From Acinetobacter sp. NIPH 2100 (GTDB taxonomy: Bacteria > Pseudomonadota > Gammaproteobacteria > Pseudomonadales > Moraxellaceae), in contig NZ_KB850224.1 of the NCBI RefSeq assembly GCF_000369805.1, forward strand, positions 434,001-498,000: DNA of 64,000 nt. The letters are read 5' to 3'. The notes below the pieces were generated by a model. That model was not told the DNA's origin. It made no database searches and saw only the letters and a list, made by a program, of their open reading frames with translations. Shown here piece after piece: positions 53,926 to 63,750 of the stretch. The stretch's first letter is position 1; each line of letters begins with the position of its first letter. Both the position numbers and the translations under genes were made by a program.

Positions 53926-54470
53926 GGGTGTGACACCTAATAGTGATGCACACAAACAACCGGCTCAATATTTTGAGCAGACATCAAATTGGCGCGATCA
54001 AGACTCAGAAGCAACGTTGTGTAGGCTGCTCTGAAACCACTGACTGTAAATATCCAGCTGGGTTTTGATACGGTTACTTCGATGTCAGCAATATTGCTTC
54101 AATCTTGAATCCGTTGATATTTCATGTATGTCTTACATCTGTGAAATATCACTAGATCCGACATAATCAAAGTTTCCTGTACGCTTCACTGGCGGGTGAG
54201 CGGTGCATTGGATGGTGACTTTCACTGTCATTAAGCATTGAAGTCGATCCATCTGGAAGTCTTGATACGGAATGATCATCGTATCTCTGCTTAGCAGTTC
54301 CAATGCATCAACGCTTTAGCCTGAATGCGACATCAGGGAGCAAATTGTCTGATGTGGATCAGTTTACGTTTAATAACCAGCAAATTGCTGGCGACATATT
54401 TTTTCTGAACAAACTGTATGTGCAGATGCACAATTAAACGCAACAGTTTGCCATTTTGCCGATATAATAA
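53926..54470 (-). promoter_or_regulatory. Long structured rne 5' leader with promoter
   Basis: A -10 like TATTAT (minus strand 54469-54464) puts the start about 530 nt before the rne ATG. Hairpins seen: GCTCAATATTTTGAGC (near 53965), GATATTTCA/TGAAATATC with inner TGTA/TACA (about 54113-54150), GATACG/CGTATC (near 54275) and CCAGC/GCTGG (near 54380). In E. coli such hairpins let RNase E degrade its own message. Role here is inferred. Confidence 0.6.
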
Positions 54471-54711
54471 GCCTTCGGCGTCGGCATAATTCTTTAGGAC
54501 CTATCCGAGTTGTTGGTGAATATCTCATCGATTTAAAATTTTATCTAAATAAAATTTTTGATTTGATGCTCACTTACGGTGGTATCCGTGCGCTGAATAT
54601 ATCAAACCTTGCGGCATCTGCCTATGGGCTAAGTTTAGGTTTCTTGTGAAATAACTTAGCTAAATGATCAATTTTTAATCATATTTAACAAATCTTGGAT
54701 TAATCGAGCGT
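54471..54711 (+). other. rluC side of the rne-rluC divergent region
   Basis: No gene is seen. It presumably holds the rluC promoter; the A/T-rich stretch near 54525-54560 and 54660-54700 could supply it, but I see no clear -35/-10 pair. Confidence 0.4.
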
Positions 54712-55644
54712 ATGAATTCTACACAACAATGGCAAAGTGTCACTTGGTTTGACGTGGATGAACATCAAGAAGGGCAGCGAATAGATAATTTTTTATTTAC
54801 CCGATTAAAAGGTGTTCCAAAAAGTCGCATTTATCGTTTAATTCGTGAAGGGCAAGTACGCGTTAATAAAAAAAGAATAAAAGCAGAATCACGTTTGAGC
54901 ATTGGTGACCAAATTCGGGTCGCTCCAATTCGTTACGAACAAAAAGATGAATCTGATGTACCCGTGAGTGATGATGTGGCCCAAAGCCTACTGAGCCGCG
55001 TGGTCTATGAGGACGAAGGCTTGTTGGTGATTAATAAACCTTCAGGGATTGCTGTACATGGCGGCAGTGGTGTGGCCTATGGCTTGATCGAAGCATTACG
55101 TGCTGCGACAGGCAAAAAATATTTAGAATTGATTCATCGTATTGACCGCGACACTTCGGGTCTGGTGATGATCAGTAAAAAGCGCAGTACCTTAAAATTG
55201 CTGCAAGATTTATTACGTGAGCATAAAATTCAAAAAACTTATGCTGCGATTGTGAAAGGGCAGGTCAGTTTAGATCAGCAAATGATTGACGCGCCACTAT
55301 TGCGTTATGAATTGGCCAATGGCGAACGTCGTGTTCGTGTGACCAAAGAAGGCAAGCCAAGCAAGACCAACTGGAAAGTGGTTGAGCGTTATAAAGCAGC
55401 GACTTTGGTTCATGCTTCTCCGCTGTCGGGTCGGACCCATCAGATTCGTGTTCATGGTTTGAGTATCGGTCATCCTTTGGTGGGTGATGATAAATATGGA
55501 CACAACACGCCATATGCAGGTCCTGAGGCACGCCGTTTGTGCCTGCATGCCATGCGTTTAGACATTCCGAACTATCCAACCATTGAAGCGCCAATGCCTG
55601 AAGACATGCAACAGGTGATTAACGAATTGAGAAAGCAGAAATGA
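54712..55644 (+). CDS. rluC: RluC, 23S rRNA pseudouridine synthase
   Basis: 310 residues. N-terminal S4 RNA-binding domain (about 15-75: RIDNFLFTRLKGVPKSRIYRLIREG), then the RluA-type core with the catalytic Asp in HRIDRDTSGL and the later GRTHQIRVH. It modifies positions 955, 2504 and 2580 in E. coli. It is divergent from rne, as in E. coli. It overlaps the HAD gene by 4 bp. Confidence 0.95.
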   Translation: MNSTQQWQSVTWFDVDEHQEGQRIDNFLFTRLKGVPKSRIYRLIREGQVRVNKKRIKAESRLSIGDQIRVAPIRYEQKDESDVPVSDDVAQSLLSRVVYEDEGLLVINKPSGIAVHGGSGVAYGLIEALRAATGKKYLELIHRIDRDTSGLVMISKKRSTLKLLQDLLREHKIQKTYAAIVKGQVSLDQQMIDAPLLRYELANGERRVRVTKEGKPSKTNWKVVERYKAATLVHASPLSGRTHQIRVHGLSIGHPLVGDDKYGHNTPYAGPEARRLCLHAMRLDIPNYPTIEAPMPEDMQQVINELRKQK

Positions 55645-56315
55645 ACCAAAATATCGAACTGGTTATTTTCGATTGGGATGGCACCTTATTTGATTCGGTG
55701 GGTCAAATCGTCGCAAGTCTGCAATATGCTGCACAACAGTTTGAGCAACCCCTCACGGATGACGCGGCAAAAAGCATTATTGGTTTAGGCTTGCCTGAAG
55801 TGATGCAGATTTTATTCCCGCAGGTACCACACCTACAGCAAGATATTTTGCAGTGTTATGCAGACCATTATGTTGCCAATTCAAAAGGTGATGCTTGGTT
55901 TAATGGTGTTTCAGAATTACTCGCAGATTTAAAACAGCAAGGCTTAAAGCTCGCGGTGGCAACAGGCAAAAGCCGTAAGGGCTTAGATCGAGTTTTGGCA
56001 CAAACCAATAGCCATGCGCTGTTTGACATTACCCGTGCAGCCAGTGAAACCAAATCCAAACCTGATCCATTGATGTTGCAGGAAATTCTTGCCGAGATGG
56101 ATGTGGCGGCTGATCGTGCTGTGATGGTGGGTGATACCAGTTATGACCTCGAAATGGCTCGAAATCTAAATATGCCACGTATTGGTGTGAGTTATGGGGT
56201 GCATAGCATTGAAACCTTGCAGCAGTACCAACCTTTGGTGATTGCGCACAATGTGCAGGACTTACATGCTGCTTTGCAAAGCATCTTACCTGTAGTTGAT
56301 GTCACTGCAAGTTAA
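55641..56315 (+). CDS. HAD-superfamily phosphatase (Gph/YjjG-like)
   Basis: 224 residues. HAD motifs: I as DWDGTLFD, II around VATGKSRKG, III Lys in ETKSKPDP, IV as MVGDTSYDLEMA. It resembles phosphoglycolate phosphatase-like IA hydrolases. The start overlaps rluC by four bases (ATGA), implying coupled translation. Substrate not determined. Confidence 0.88.
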   Translation: MNQNIELVIFDWDGTLFDSVGQIVASLQYAAQQFEQPLTDDAAKSIIGLGLPEVMQILFPQVPHLQQDILQCYADHYVANSKGDAWFNGVSELLADLKQQGLKLAVATGKSRKGLDRVLAQTNSHALFDITRAASETKSKPDPLMLQEILAEMDVAADRAVMVGDTSYDLEMARNLNMPRIGVSYGVHSIETLQQYQPLVIAHNVQDLHAALQSILPVVDVTAS

Positions 56316-56389
56316 ACTGTTTATTGAGATAAAACAAAAATGATGGGAGAGTGCGCTGTCCCATCATCCATAATAACAATAGGGACCGT

Positions 56390-57088
56390 ATGAGTCGTTC
56401 AATCCGTTTGCTTAATCTATTACAGCTACTCAGAGAATATCGCTATCCTGTGACCGCACAGGTATTAGCAGAGCGTTTGCAGATTAGTCAGCGCAGTGTT
56501 TATCGCGATATTGATACCTTGCGTGAGCAAGGCGTTTGTATCGATGCTGCGGCTGGATTAGGCTTTCAACTGAAACAAGATTTCTTATTACCTCCCATGA
56601 CGTTGAATGAAACTGAAATCGAGGCCATCTTTTTGGCCTTAAACTGGTTGAGTGAAATTCCTGATCTGGCTTTGAAATCAGCGTCGACTTCAGTATTGGC
56701 CAAGCTCAATGCGGTATTGCCTGAGCATTGTCAGCATCAGCTTGAACATACCACTTTACGATCAATCAACACTTGGTTACCCGTAGATGAAACGTTGGTG
56801 GAACAGGTACGTTTGGCCATCCGTCAACAAGTTAAAATTGTGGTGGATTATGCTGACGAGCAGCAACGTGTGAGTTCGCGGACCATTTGGCCGTTTGCTT
56901 TAGGTTATTTTAATGATCGGATTGTACTGGCGGCATGGTGCGAGCTAAGGCAGAGTTTTCGGCATTTTCGGATCGATCGTATGCGGCAGTTAAGTTTGAG
57001 TCAGGAACTGTATCCTCAATTCAAACAACAACTATTTCAACAATGGTGGACACAAGAGGTGTGTCGTTCGGCTACTGACAAAAACTGA
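56390..57088 (+). CDS. YafY-type HTH/WYL transcriptional regulator
   Basis: 232 residues. N-terminal DeoR-like winged helix with VLAERLQISQRSVYRDIDTLREQG, then a WYL-type ligand-sensing region (about 135-220, WPFALGYFNDRIVLAAWCELR and FRHFRIDRM). ATG 56390 is preceded by AGGGA. A GST gene follows 50 bp away in the same direction and may be its target. Confidence 0.85.
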   Translation: MSRSIRLLNLLQLLREYRYPVTAQVLAERLQISQRSVYRDIDTLREQGVCIDAAAGLGFQLKQDFLLPPMTLNETEIEAIFLALNWLSEIPDLALKSASTSVLAKLNAVLPEHCQHQLEHTTLRSINTWLPVDETLVEQVRLAIRQQVKIVVDYADEQQRVSSRTIWPFALGYFNDRIVLAAWCELRQSFRHFRIDRMRQLSLSQELYPQFKQQLFQQWWTQEVCRSATDKN

Positions 57089-57140
57089 CAATCAAAACAA
57101 TTACATTGAAATAAGAATAACTCATCAAGGAAATATCAAA

Positions 57141-57749
57141 ATGGCACTTAAACTTTATACCAATAGTTTTTCGCGTGGCGTCGTTGTTGACTGGTTGCTG
57201 ATCGAACTTGGCATTGAATGTGAACGCATCGAAGTCGCTTTTCAAACCGAAATGAAAGCACCAGAATATTTAAAAATCAATCCATTTGGCAAAGTACCTG
57301 TCCTGGTTGATGGTGATATTGTGGTGTATGAACTGGATGCAATTTGTGCTTATCTGGCAGATAAATTTGCCGAAAAAGGTTTAGCGCCTGCTCTGAATGA
57401 TCCAAAACGTGGTGTGTATTATCGCTGGCTGTTTTTTATTTCTGGTCCTTGGGAAGCCGCGGCGACCAACAAAATGTTAGGCGTCGAGGTTAAACCTGAG
57501 CAAAAATCATCGGTAGGGTATGGTGACTATCAAGATGCTTACAATGCGTTTGTACAGGGCTTAACTGAGGTTGATCCGTACTTATGTGGTAAACAGTTCA
57601 CCGCTGCGGATGTATCCGTTGCCGCGATGTTATTTTGGCAACTTAAAATGGGAGAGGTCGAGTCTCATCCTGCTATTGAGCACTATTTGGAAAACATCAA
57701 ACAACGGCCAAGCTATCAGAAATTTGCAGCATTCTTTAGTAATGTGTAG
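57141..57749 (+). CDS. Glutathione S-transferase
   Basis: 202 residues. Thioredoxin-like N-terminal domain with INPFGKVPVLVDGD and the ELDAICAYLADKF helix, then an all-helical C-terminal domain with FTAADVSVAAML. Conjugates glutathione to electrophiles, or is a GST-fold relative. ATG has AAGGA upstream. Likely cotranscribed with, or controlled by, the YafY-type gene before it. Confidence 0.88.
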   Translation: MALKLYTNSFSRGVVVDWLLIELGIECERIEVAFQTEMKAPEYLKINPFGKVPVLVDGDIVVYELDAICAYLADKFAEKGLAPALNDPKRGVYYRWLFFISGPWEAAATNKMLGVEVKPEQKSSVGYGDYQDAYNAFVQGLTEVDPYLCGKQFTAADVSVAAMLFWQLKMGEVESHPAIEHYLENIKQRPSYQKFAAFFSNV

Positions 57750-57765
57750 AGATTAAATCGCAGTA

Positions 57766-57792
57766 AAAAAGCTGATTGATTCGGCTTTTTTA
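57766..57792. terminator. Terminator between GST and lysR
   Basis: AAAAAGCTGA-TTGA-TTCGGCTTTTT, stem with one G-U pair; bidirectional. Confidence 0.65.
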
Positions 57793-58710
57793 ATTTATGT
57801 AACTTTGCGTGGATGCAAACGGCTTTTCTAAGCCAAATACAGTTTGGATTTCATCGATGAGGTGCTGTGTTGCCGTACTGGATTCGTGCTTTGGGTAACT
57901 CATAAACACATCGAGATAAGGGAGAGCATGCTCTAATGGTCGTACCACGATTTGATTGGTGGCCAAGGCTTGAATGTATGCTGGTAAAATCGCACAACTT
58001 TGTCCAGAGTGTACCGCTTGAATTGCTTCGCCAATCGTATTGGCTTCATCGATGCTTTGAAAATGGATCTGCTGCTGTTTGATGTATTGGGTAATCGTTT
58101 TGGCGAGGGGCTGAGAAAGCTTGTGAGTTAATATGGTGAGAATCAGGCCTTGTAATTGGGCTGCGGTGATTTCTGAACATTGGGCTAGCGGATGTTGCTT
58201 GGGTAGCATCAAAACCAACGCTTCTTTTAATACCAGTTGGCTGGCAAAAGTTTCATTTTCAAATTTTTGATTAATAAAAATAATGTCTAAATCACCTTTC
58301 TTCAGTTTGGCAATTTGGTCACTTTCTTTGAGATTGAGGCTGCGAATTTGTAGTTTAGGTAGCCTGACTCTCAAACGCGGCAAAATATAAGGGAAAATAC
58401 GAATTTCAGCAGAAGGCACAAAACCGATTCTTAAGCACAGCACTTTGGCGGCAGCGACTTGTCTTGCCATGGTCACGGCTTTATCTGCTTGCGTCAGCGT
58501 TAAACGCGCTTGCTCCAGAAAAACCTGACCTTCATCGGTCAATTCAACTTTTCGTTTAGTACGATGTAAAAGCTGTACGCCCACATCATCTTCAAGATCT
58601 TTAATTTGCTGACTTAAAGAGGGTTGAGCCGTGTGTAATTTGAGTGCCGCTTTACTGAAACTGAGCTCTTCAGCAACGGTAATGAAATAGCGTAAATGAC
58701 GTAATTCCAT
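57790..58710 (-). CDS. LysR-type transcriptional regulator
   Basis: 306 residues. N-terminal winged HTH with LRYFITVAEELSFSKAALKLHTAQPSLS and QLLHRTKRKVELT, then a substrate-binding domain with LRIGFVPSAEIRIFPY. The residue pattern resembles BenM/CatM-type activators. Divergent from the MBL hydrolase gene at 59099, which is a likely target. Effector unknown. Confidence 0.88.
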   Translation of the reverse strand: MELRHLRYFITVAEELSFSKAALKLHTAQPSLSQQIKDLEDDVGVQLLHRTKRKVELTDEGQVFLEQARLTLTQADKAVTMARQVAAAKVLCLRIGFVPSAEIRIFPYILPRLRVRLPKLQIRSLNLKESDQIAKLKKGDLDIIFINQKFENETFASQLVLKEALVLMLPKQHPLAQCSEITAAQLQGLILTILTHKLSQPLAKTITQYIKQQQIHFQSIDEANTIGEAIQAVHSGQSCAILPAYIQALATNQIVVRPLEHALPYLDVFMSYPKHESSTATQHLIDEIQTVFGLEKPFASTQSYIN

Positions 58711-59098
58711 AAGGCAGGTCCAAAGGTGTCTGACTGTTTTTGTAGTTTTAGTGATGAGAACACCATGCTATTGGCGCATTATAACCAAGGTTGTTTTATA
58801 TACAATATGCTTTTTTATAAAATATAAAAAAAGATAAAAAACTCATGTTTACTGATTGGCCTGAATTGTCAGCAGGGTTTATTAGTTCGGTAAAATTGTG
58901 TTGACTCTGCATCAGAAAATCAGCATAACTAACAAGCTTATGTTAGGATCAAAGACCGATTTTATGAATCTGGAATAAGACGAGAATCCTAAAAAAATCA
59001 TCATGGTTTGAAAGGTTCAGCTTAAACAGGATTGATGATCTGAACGGGATATAACATTACCCACCTCATGCGATGAGATTCCACCAAAGAAGACGTAC
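58711..59098. other. LysR-MBL divergent intergenic region
   Basis: No gene is seen. Contains an inverted repeat CTAACA-N6-TGTTAG (58929-58946) beside a -35-like TTGACT at about 58900, plausible as a regulator site for the divergent genes, and an AT-rich stretch near 58795-58850. Confidence 0.45.
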
Positions 59099-60151
59099 AT
59101 GAAAGATAAGCCGACATTAACCTACCAATTGCCGACCCAATCTTGCTTGAGCCATACTTGGGGGAAACCTCCATTTCCACATGAGGCTTCTGATCATTGT
59201 GGCATAGATCGTTTCTATAATTTGCAGAAACCGCTCACACCTTTTGATCGTAAAGGCCTGTTAAAATGGTTGGCGACTCGTCAATCATCTACTTGGACTG
59301 TTGATCGCTCGCATGAGTGGAATATGCGAAATCACATGTTGGAGCTGCCACAAAACCGTACACATGCCGATCTCAATGACTGGCAAATCTGGTTTGTTGG
59401 ACATGCCACCGTTTTAATTCAAATTGGCCCTTATAATTTTCTAACCGATCCCGTTTGGTGTGAATATGTCAGCCCGAAACAGGGGAATGGCCCACGCCGT
59501 GTCTGTCCTGCAGGGATTGCTTTAGAACACCTCCCAACGATTCATGGCGTGCTGTTGAGTCATAATCATTATGACCATATGGACTTGGCGACGTTAGAAT
59601 GGCTGCATCAAAAATTTGAAATGCCAATCTATACAGGTTTGGGTAATGCCTATTACTTGCCAAAGCATCTGCATGTCATCGAGATGGATTGGTGGCAGGA
59701 GATTCCGTTTCATGATGAGCTGAAAATTGCCTACACACCTGCGCAGCATACTTCTGGACGAGGTGTACGTGATCAAAATAGAGCACTGTGGGGCGGTTTT
59801 TCATTAGTTGCTAAAACAGGACATTGTTTCTTTGCTGGAGATACCGGTTATTCCCCGCACTTTAAGCAAATCCATGAGCGTTATGGCGATGTCCGTGTGG
59901 CTTTATTGCCAATAGGTGCTTATGAACCACGTATGCTGATGCGCTATGTGCATATGAATCCACAAGATGCATTTCATGCACATCTCGATCTACATGCCCA
60001 CCGTTCTCTGGCGATTCATTATCGAACCTTTCAACTAACTGATGAAGATCGTGATGACCCTGAGCATGAACTACAGCAAGCCATGAAATCATCTTCTAAA
60101 TTGGTCAATCCATTTTATTGCATCCGTGAAGGACATTTTATTCGTGCTTAG
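59099..60151 (+). CDS. NAPE-PLD-like MBL-fold hydrolase
   Basis: 350 residues. Metal-binding SHNHYDHMD (HxHxDH), then GDTGYSPHF and the late HMNPQDAFHAH. The WFVGHATVLIQIGPYNFLTDPVW segment places it with N-acylphosphatidylethanolamine phospholipase D-like and RomA-type proteins. No signal peptide. Substrate unknown; a phospholipid or N-acyl amide is only a family guess. Divergent from lysR. Confidence 0.85.
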   Translation: MKDKPTLTYQLPTQSCLSHTWGKPPFPHEASDHCGIDRFYNLQKPLTPFDRKGLLKWLATRQSSTWTVDRSHEWNMRNHMLELPQNRTHADLNDWQIWFVGHATVLIQIGPYNFLTDPVWCEYVSPKQGNGPRRVCPAGIALEHLPTIHGVLLSHNHYDHMDLATLEWLHQKFEMPIYTGLGNAYYLPKHLHVIEMDWWQEIPFHDELKIAYTPAQHTSGRGVRDQNRALWGGFSLVAKTGHCFFAGDTGYSPHFKQIHERYGDVRVALLPIGAYEPRMLMRYVHMNPQDAFHAHLDLHAHRSLAIHYRTFQLTDEDRDDPEHELQQAMKSSSKLVNPFYCIREGHFIRA

Positions 60152-60545
60152 CATTTTGCAGTGCTTTGATACACCACAATGAAACCACTGAAAGGCTTGC
60201 AAGCGCAATATTCATGACAACGGGATTGAAAGCTTGATAAATCTTGTCTGGATAAATGTACAACACGAAAATAAATAAGCTGATCAGGCTGATGATGTTG
60301 AGCCAGTGCAAATATTGATGGCTAATCCATAAAAATAGGCCGCCAAAAATCATTTCAGCAATCCCTGAGAATGAAATCATCCAAGCAATATAGGTTGGAG
60401 TGATATTGAGTTGTTGCCAGACATACTGCTCATCTTGCACCTGAAAAATCAACTTGGGAATCAGCCCTTGATAAATCCAAAGGCTTGCAATAATCAACTG
60501 ACAAAATCTTAAGATCTGTTGAAGGGTTTGGTTCTCGCTGTTCAT
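60138..60545 (-). CDS. DoxX-like small membrane protein
   Basis: 135 residues with four hydrophobic segments. QQLNITPTYIAWMISFSGIAEMIFGGLFL fits DoxX-like proteins. Four-base overlap with the DCC gene upstream (ATGA), so the two are coupled. It runs convergent with the MBL gene and overlaps its 3' end by 14 bp. Confidence 0.7.
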   Translation of the reverse strand: MNSENQTLQQILRFCQLIIASLWIYQGLIPKLIFQVQDEQYVWQQLNITPTYIAWMISFSGIAEMIFGGLFLWISHQYLHWLNIISLISLFIFVLYIYPDKIYQAFNPVVMNIALASLSVVSLWCIKALQNAKHE

Positions 60546-60982
60546 ATTAGGGCCTCATCTAATAGAAAATGTTGCTGAGTTTCAGGTGTGACGCGATAGC
60601 ATTGTTGGGTTTTCCCAAAGAGGCGGTAACGATTGAGTGCAATTCGGCGATAAGCAAAATCACGGATGGTTTTTGGAATGACGCTGGCGTATTTCAAACT
60701 GGCGTAAGGGGAATCTAGGCGCTGAATGATGCGTAGAAAGGCAGTTGATTCGGTATAGCATTGACCATTCTCTAGTAATACCATGGTTTCAAAATGATCA
60801 GTCGGAAGACTGTAATAGGCGAGTAGTTGTTGTCCGATATTGGATTGCACAGAGACCAGTTTGAATTGATAGTGGGTATCCTGTTTGATCATAAAGTCAG
60901 CCCATGCTGAGCACAGCACACACTCTGCATCAAACAAGATGATGTGATGGTCTTGAATCAGTTGCTCTAATGGTTTTTGCAT
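60542..60982 (-). CDS. DCC-family (DUF393) thiol-disulfide protein
   Basis: 146 residues. N-terminal DAECVLCSAW, the DxxCxxC motif that names the family, then strands and FAYRRIALNRYRLFGKTQQC. Predicted thioredoxin-like fold; likely redox. Coupled with the DoxX-like gene. Confidence 0.85.
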   Translation of the reverse strand: MQKPLEQLIQDHHIILFDAECVLCSAWADFMIKQDTHYQFKLVSVQSNIGQQLLAYYSLPTDHFETMVLLENGQCYTESTAFLRIIQRLDSPYASLKYASVIPKTIRDFAYRRIALNRYRLFGKTQQCYRVTPETQQHFLLDEALI

Positions 60983-61030
60983 GGTTATTTTTCTAATTGG
61001 ACATTGAATAAATTGTCACCTAACTGCATA

Positions 61031-61058
61031 AAAAAAGCCATCCGAAGATGGCTTTTGT
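61031..61058 (-). terminator. Terminator after katA
   Basis: AAAAGCCATC-CGAA-GATGGCTTTT, T-run on the minus strand. Confidence 0.8.
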
Positions 61059-61074
61059 TTTAATCTTTCAAAGC

Positions 61075-62595
61075 TTATAGGAAGCTTGGTAAATGACGCG
61101 CTGGATCAGTTTCACGCGCTGCCTGAGCATCTGCAACGGTGAGTCCTAATGCTGCGGCAACACCTTCACCATAAGCTGGGTGGCATGCGTAGCAGTTACG
61201 GATATGACGATACTTGATGAAGTCTAAAGCATCACCCATCGCACGTGCTGTATTACCGAACAGGGCTTGTTGTTGCTCAGGTGTCATCAGTTCAAATAAC
61301 GCACGTGGCTGACTGAAATAGTCATTGTCATCTTCACGATAATCCCAGAAATCAGCATCGCCATTGATTTTCAATGGAGGCTCTTTGTACTGTGGCTGCT
61401 CTTGCCATTGGCCGAAGCTATTTGGCTCATAGTGAGGTAAACCGCCATAGTTGGCATCGATACGGCCTTGGCCATCACGGTGATTACTATGTACAGGGCA
61501 GCGTGCTGCGTTGACTGGAATTTGTTGGTAATTCACACCGAGACGGTAGCGTTGTGCATCAGAGTAGTTAAATAAACGCGCTTGTAACATACGGTCTGGT
61601 GAAGCACTAATCCCTGGAACTAGATTGCTTGGCGCGAAAGCAGATTGCTCAACATCAAGGAAGAAGTTTTCAGGATTGCGGTTTAACTCAAATTCACCGA
61701 CTTCAATCAATGGGTAGTCGCCATGCGGCCAAACTTTGGTTAAATCGAATGGATGATATGGAACTTTTTCTGCATCTTGCTCAGGCATGATTTGTACAGC
61801 CAAAGTCCATTTTGGATAATCTTTGCGTTCAATTGCATCAAATAAATCACGTTGATGACTTTCACGATCTTGACCTACCAATTCGCCAGCTTCAGCATCG
61901 GTTAAGTTTTTAATGCCTTGTTGAGTTCTAAAGTGGAACTTCACCCAGAAACGCTCATTGGCAGCATTGATAAAGCTATAGGTATGGCTACTAAAACCAT
62001 GCATATGACGGTAGCTTAAAGGGATACCACGATCAGACATAACAATCGTGACTTGGTGTAACGCTTCTGGTAATAAAGTCCAGAAATCCCAGTTATTGGT
62101 TGCACTACGCATATTGGTTTTAGGGTCGCGTTTTACTGCCTTGTTTAAATCAGGGAATTTACGCGGATCACGTAGGAAGAACACAGGGGTATTATTCCCG
62201 ACCATGTCCCAGTTGCCTTCTTCAGTATAAAATTTTAAAGCAAAACCACGTATATCTCGTTCAGCATCTGCAGCACCACGTTCACCTGCAACCGTGGTAA
62301 AGCGTGCAAACATTTCAGTTTTTTTACCAATTTCGCTAAAGATTTTCGCGCGGGTATATTGGGTAATATCATGGGTGACCGTGAACGTACCAAATGCACC
62401 TGAACCTTTGGCATGCATACGACGCTCAGGAATGACTTCACGAACAAAGTTGGCAAGTTTTTCATTTAGCCATAAATCTTGGGCTAATAATGGCCCTCTA
62501 GCGCCAGCGGTCATGCTGTTTTGGTTATCAACGACAGGGGCACCAAAATCAGTGGTTAAGTGGCTATAAGGACATTTTTTATCGTCTTGGCTCAT
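61075..62595 (-). CDS. katA: Catalase (haem, clade 3 small-subunit)
   Basis: 506 residues, decomposes H2O2. Seen: the distal His in [11 protein letters not shown], the catalase signature [19 protein letters not shown] and [12 protein letters not shown], and the proximal haem ligand Tyr in [14 protein letters not shown]. Length and C-terminus fit small-subunit KatA. Shine-Dalgarno GGAG before ATG 62595. Usual OxyR control is possible, but I cannot identify an OxyR site. Confidence 0.96.
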   Translation of the reverse strand: MSQDDKKCPYSHLTTDFGAPVVDNQNSMTAGARGPLLAQDLWLNEKLANFVREVIPERRMHAKGSGAFGTFTVTHDITQYTRAKIFSEIGKKTEMFARFTTVAGERGAADAERDIRGFALKFYTEEGNWDMVGNNTPVFFLRDPRKFPDLNKAVKRDPKTNMRSATNNWDFWTLLPEALHQVTIVMSDRGIPLSYRHMHGFSSHTYSFINAANERFWVKFHFRTQQGIKNLTDAEAGELVGQDRESHQRDLFDAIERKDYPKWTLAVQIMPEQDAEKVPYHPFDLTKVWPHGDYPLIEVGEFELNRNPENFFLDVEQSAFAPSNLVPGISASPDRMLQARLFNYSDAQRYRLGVNYQQIPVNAARCPVHSNHRDGQGRIDANYGGLPHYEPNSFGQWQEQPQYKEPPLKINGDADFWDYREDDNDYFSQPRALFELMTPEQQQALFGNTARAMGDALDFIKYRHIRNCYACHPAYGEGVAAALGLTVADAQAARETDPARHLPSFL

Positions 62596-63211
62596 GTTCT
62601 ATCTCCGTCAACATGACCTGTGAGCTAGGTCATCTCAACTGTTGGACCGTTCTAAGATATGAATGCTTCGCCGTATCATTCATCAATTGGGTATCGAAAT
62701 TTCAGATGCCTAAGTGTGATTTGCAATGATTAAGCTCAGCCTTTGTATTTTTACTCTAGGTTGATGAAAGCTTTTTTTCCAATGGATTAAAGTTGATGTC
62801 ATAAATGCTTTATTCGATTGAAGCTGTCTAAATCTTAAACATGAGTCATGCTTTTGTGGATATGAAAATTGTTAAAAAAAGATAAAAGATAATGGAAAAA
62901 TAAAGACTTACTGTTTTGGCCAGGTTAAATATAAAGTCAGTGTCGGCATCATTTAGAGGGAGTAAATAGACTCCAATTTGTTCTAAGAAGGATGACTTTT
63001 GCCTGTTGCAGTTATGTAAAAAGGCCTAAATAGATTTCTAGAATTAATTTTGCCGTATCGCTAATACTGCTTGAGCCGCATTCTAAAAAGATGATTGCTG
63101 CCCCTATGCAATTAAAGTTTCAAAACAGAAAGCATGAGTAGGAGATATGTAAATCTTCAGATTTTAGCTGCTAGCATATTGCTTTAGCTTACTTTTATGA
63201 GATTAAAATAA
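62596..63211. other. Intergenic region upstream of katA and the lipoprotein gene
   Basis: No gene is seen in 616 bp. An inverted repeat ATGACCT-N7-AGGTCAT lies at 62613-62633, in the katA leader. The rest is AT-rich. Both divergent promoters should be here, but I see no convincing pair. Confidence 0.45.
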
Positions 63212-63670
63212 ATGAAAAAATTAGCATTAGGCTTAGGTTTATCTTTAACCGTTCTAGCAGGTTGTAGTGCCACACAGCAAAATGAGGATAAGAAGACCAA
63301 CGCTTCACACTCATTCAGTGTTGAGTTTGTGGGAGAAGGTACGTATAGCGTGAAGCAACAGCAAGGTACGGCCAGTTTATATGCGGTAGATAGCCAGATT
63401 GCTGATGTACCAGCGACTTTGATTCAGGAGAAAAAAGTTCAAATCTCTCAAGTTCCATTTACGGTTGATTTTACGGTGCCTGCGGATCACCGTAAGCTTA
63501 TTCAGCCCTCAGTTCGCGATGATGCGAATATCAAGTACTACGTGACGTTGGAATCGGATACCAAGAATTTGACGGGTAAAGATGCGATCATGATTGATTA
63601 TGATCGTAAATTTCCAAGCGTGACCTTGAATGGTGGCAAACAGCAGATTTATCTACGTTTTGCCAAATAA
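63212..63670 (+). CDS. Lipoprotein, YbaY/YscW-like
   Basis: 152 residues. A signal sequence with lipobox LAGC (Cys18) marks an outer- or inner-membrane lipoprotein processed by Lgt and Lnt (lnt is also in this window). The beta-rich body (ADVPATLIQEKKVQISQVPF through YYVTLESDT) resembles the YbaY/YscW lipoprotein family. Function unknown; the family call is tentative. Confidence 0.75.
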   Translation: MKKLALGLGLSLTVLAGCSATQQNEDKKTNASHSFSVEFVGEGTYSVKQQQGTASLYAVDSQIADVPATLIQEKKVQISQVPFTVDFTVPADHRKLIQPSVRDDANIKYYVTLESDTKNLTGKDAIMIDYDRKFPSVTLNGGKQQIYLRFAK

Positions 63671-63684
63671 ATAACCGCATCAAC

Positions 63685-63720
63685 AAAAAAGGCGATCATT
63701 CGAGAATGATCGCCTTTTTT
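63685..63720. terminator. Terminator between the lipoprotein gene and ptsP
   Basis: GGCGATCATTC-GAG-GAATGATCGCC-type stem (eleven pairs) with A6 and T6; bidirectional. Confidence 0.85.
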
Positions 63721-63750
63721 AGCATTGTTGCTTGTATTGGATGGAGACAA

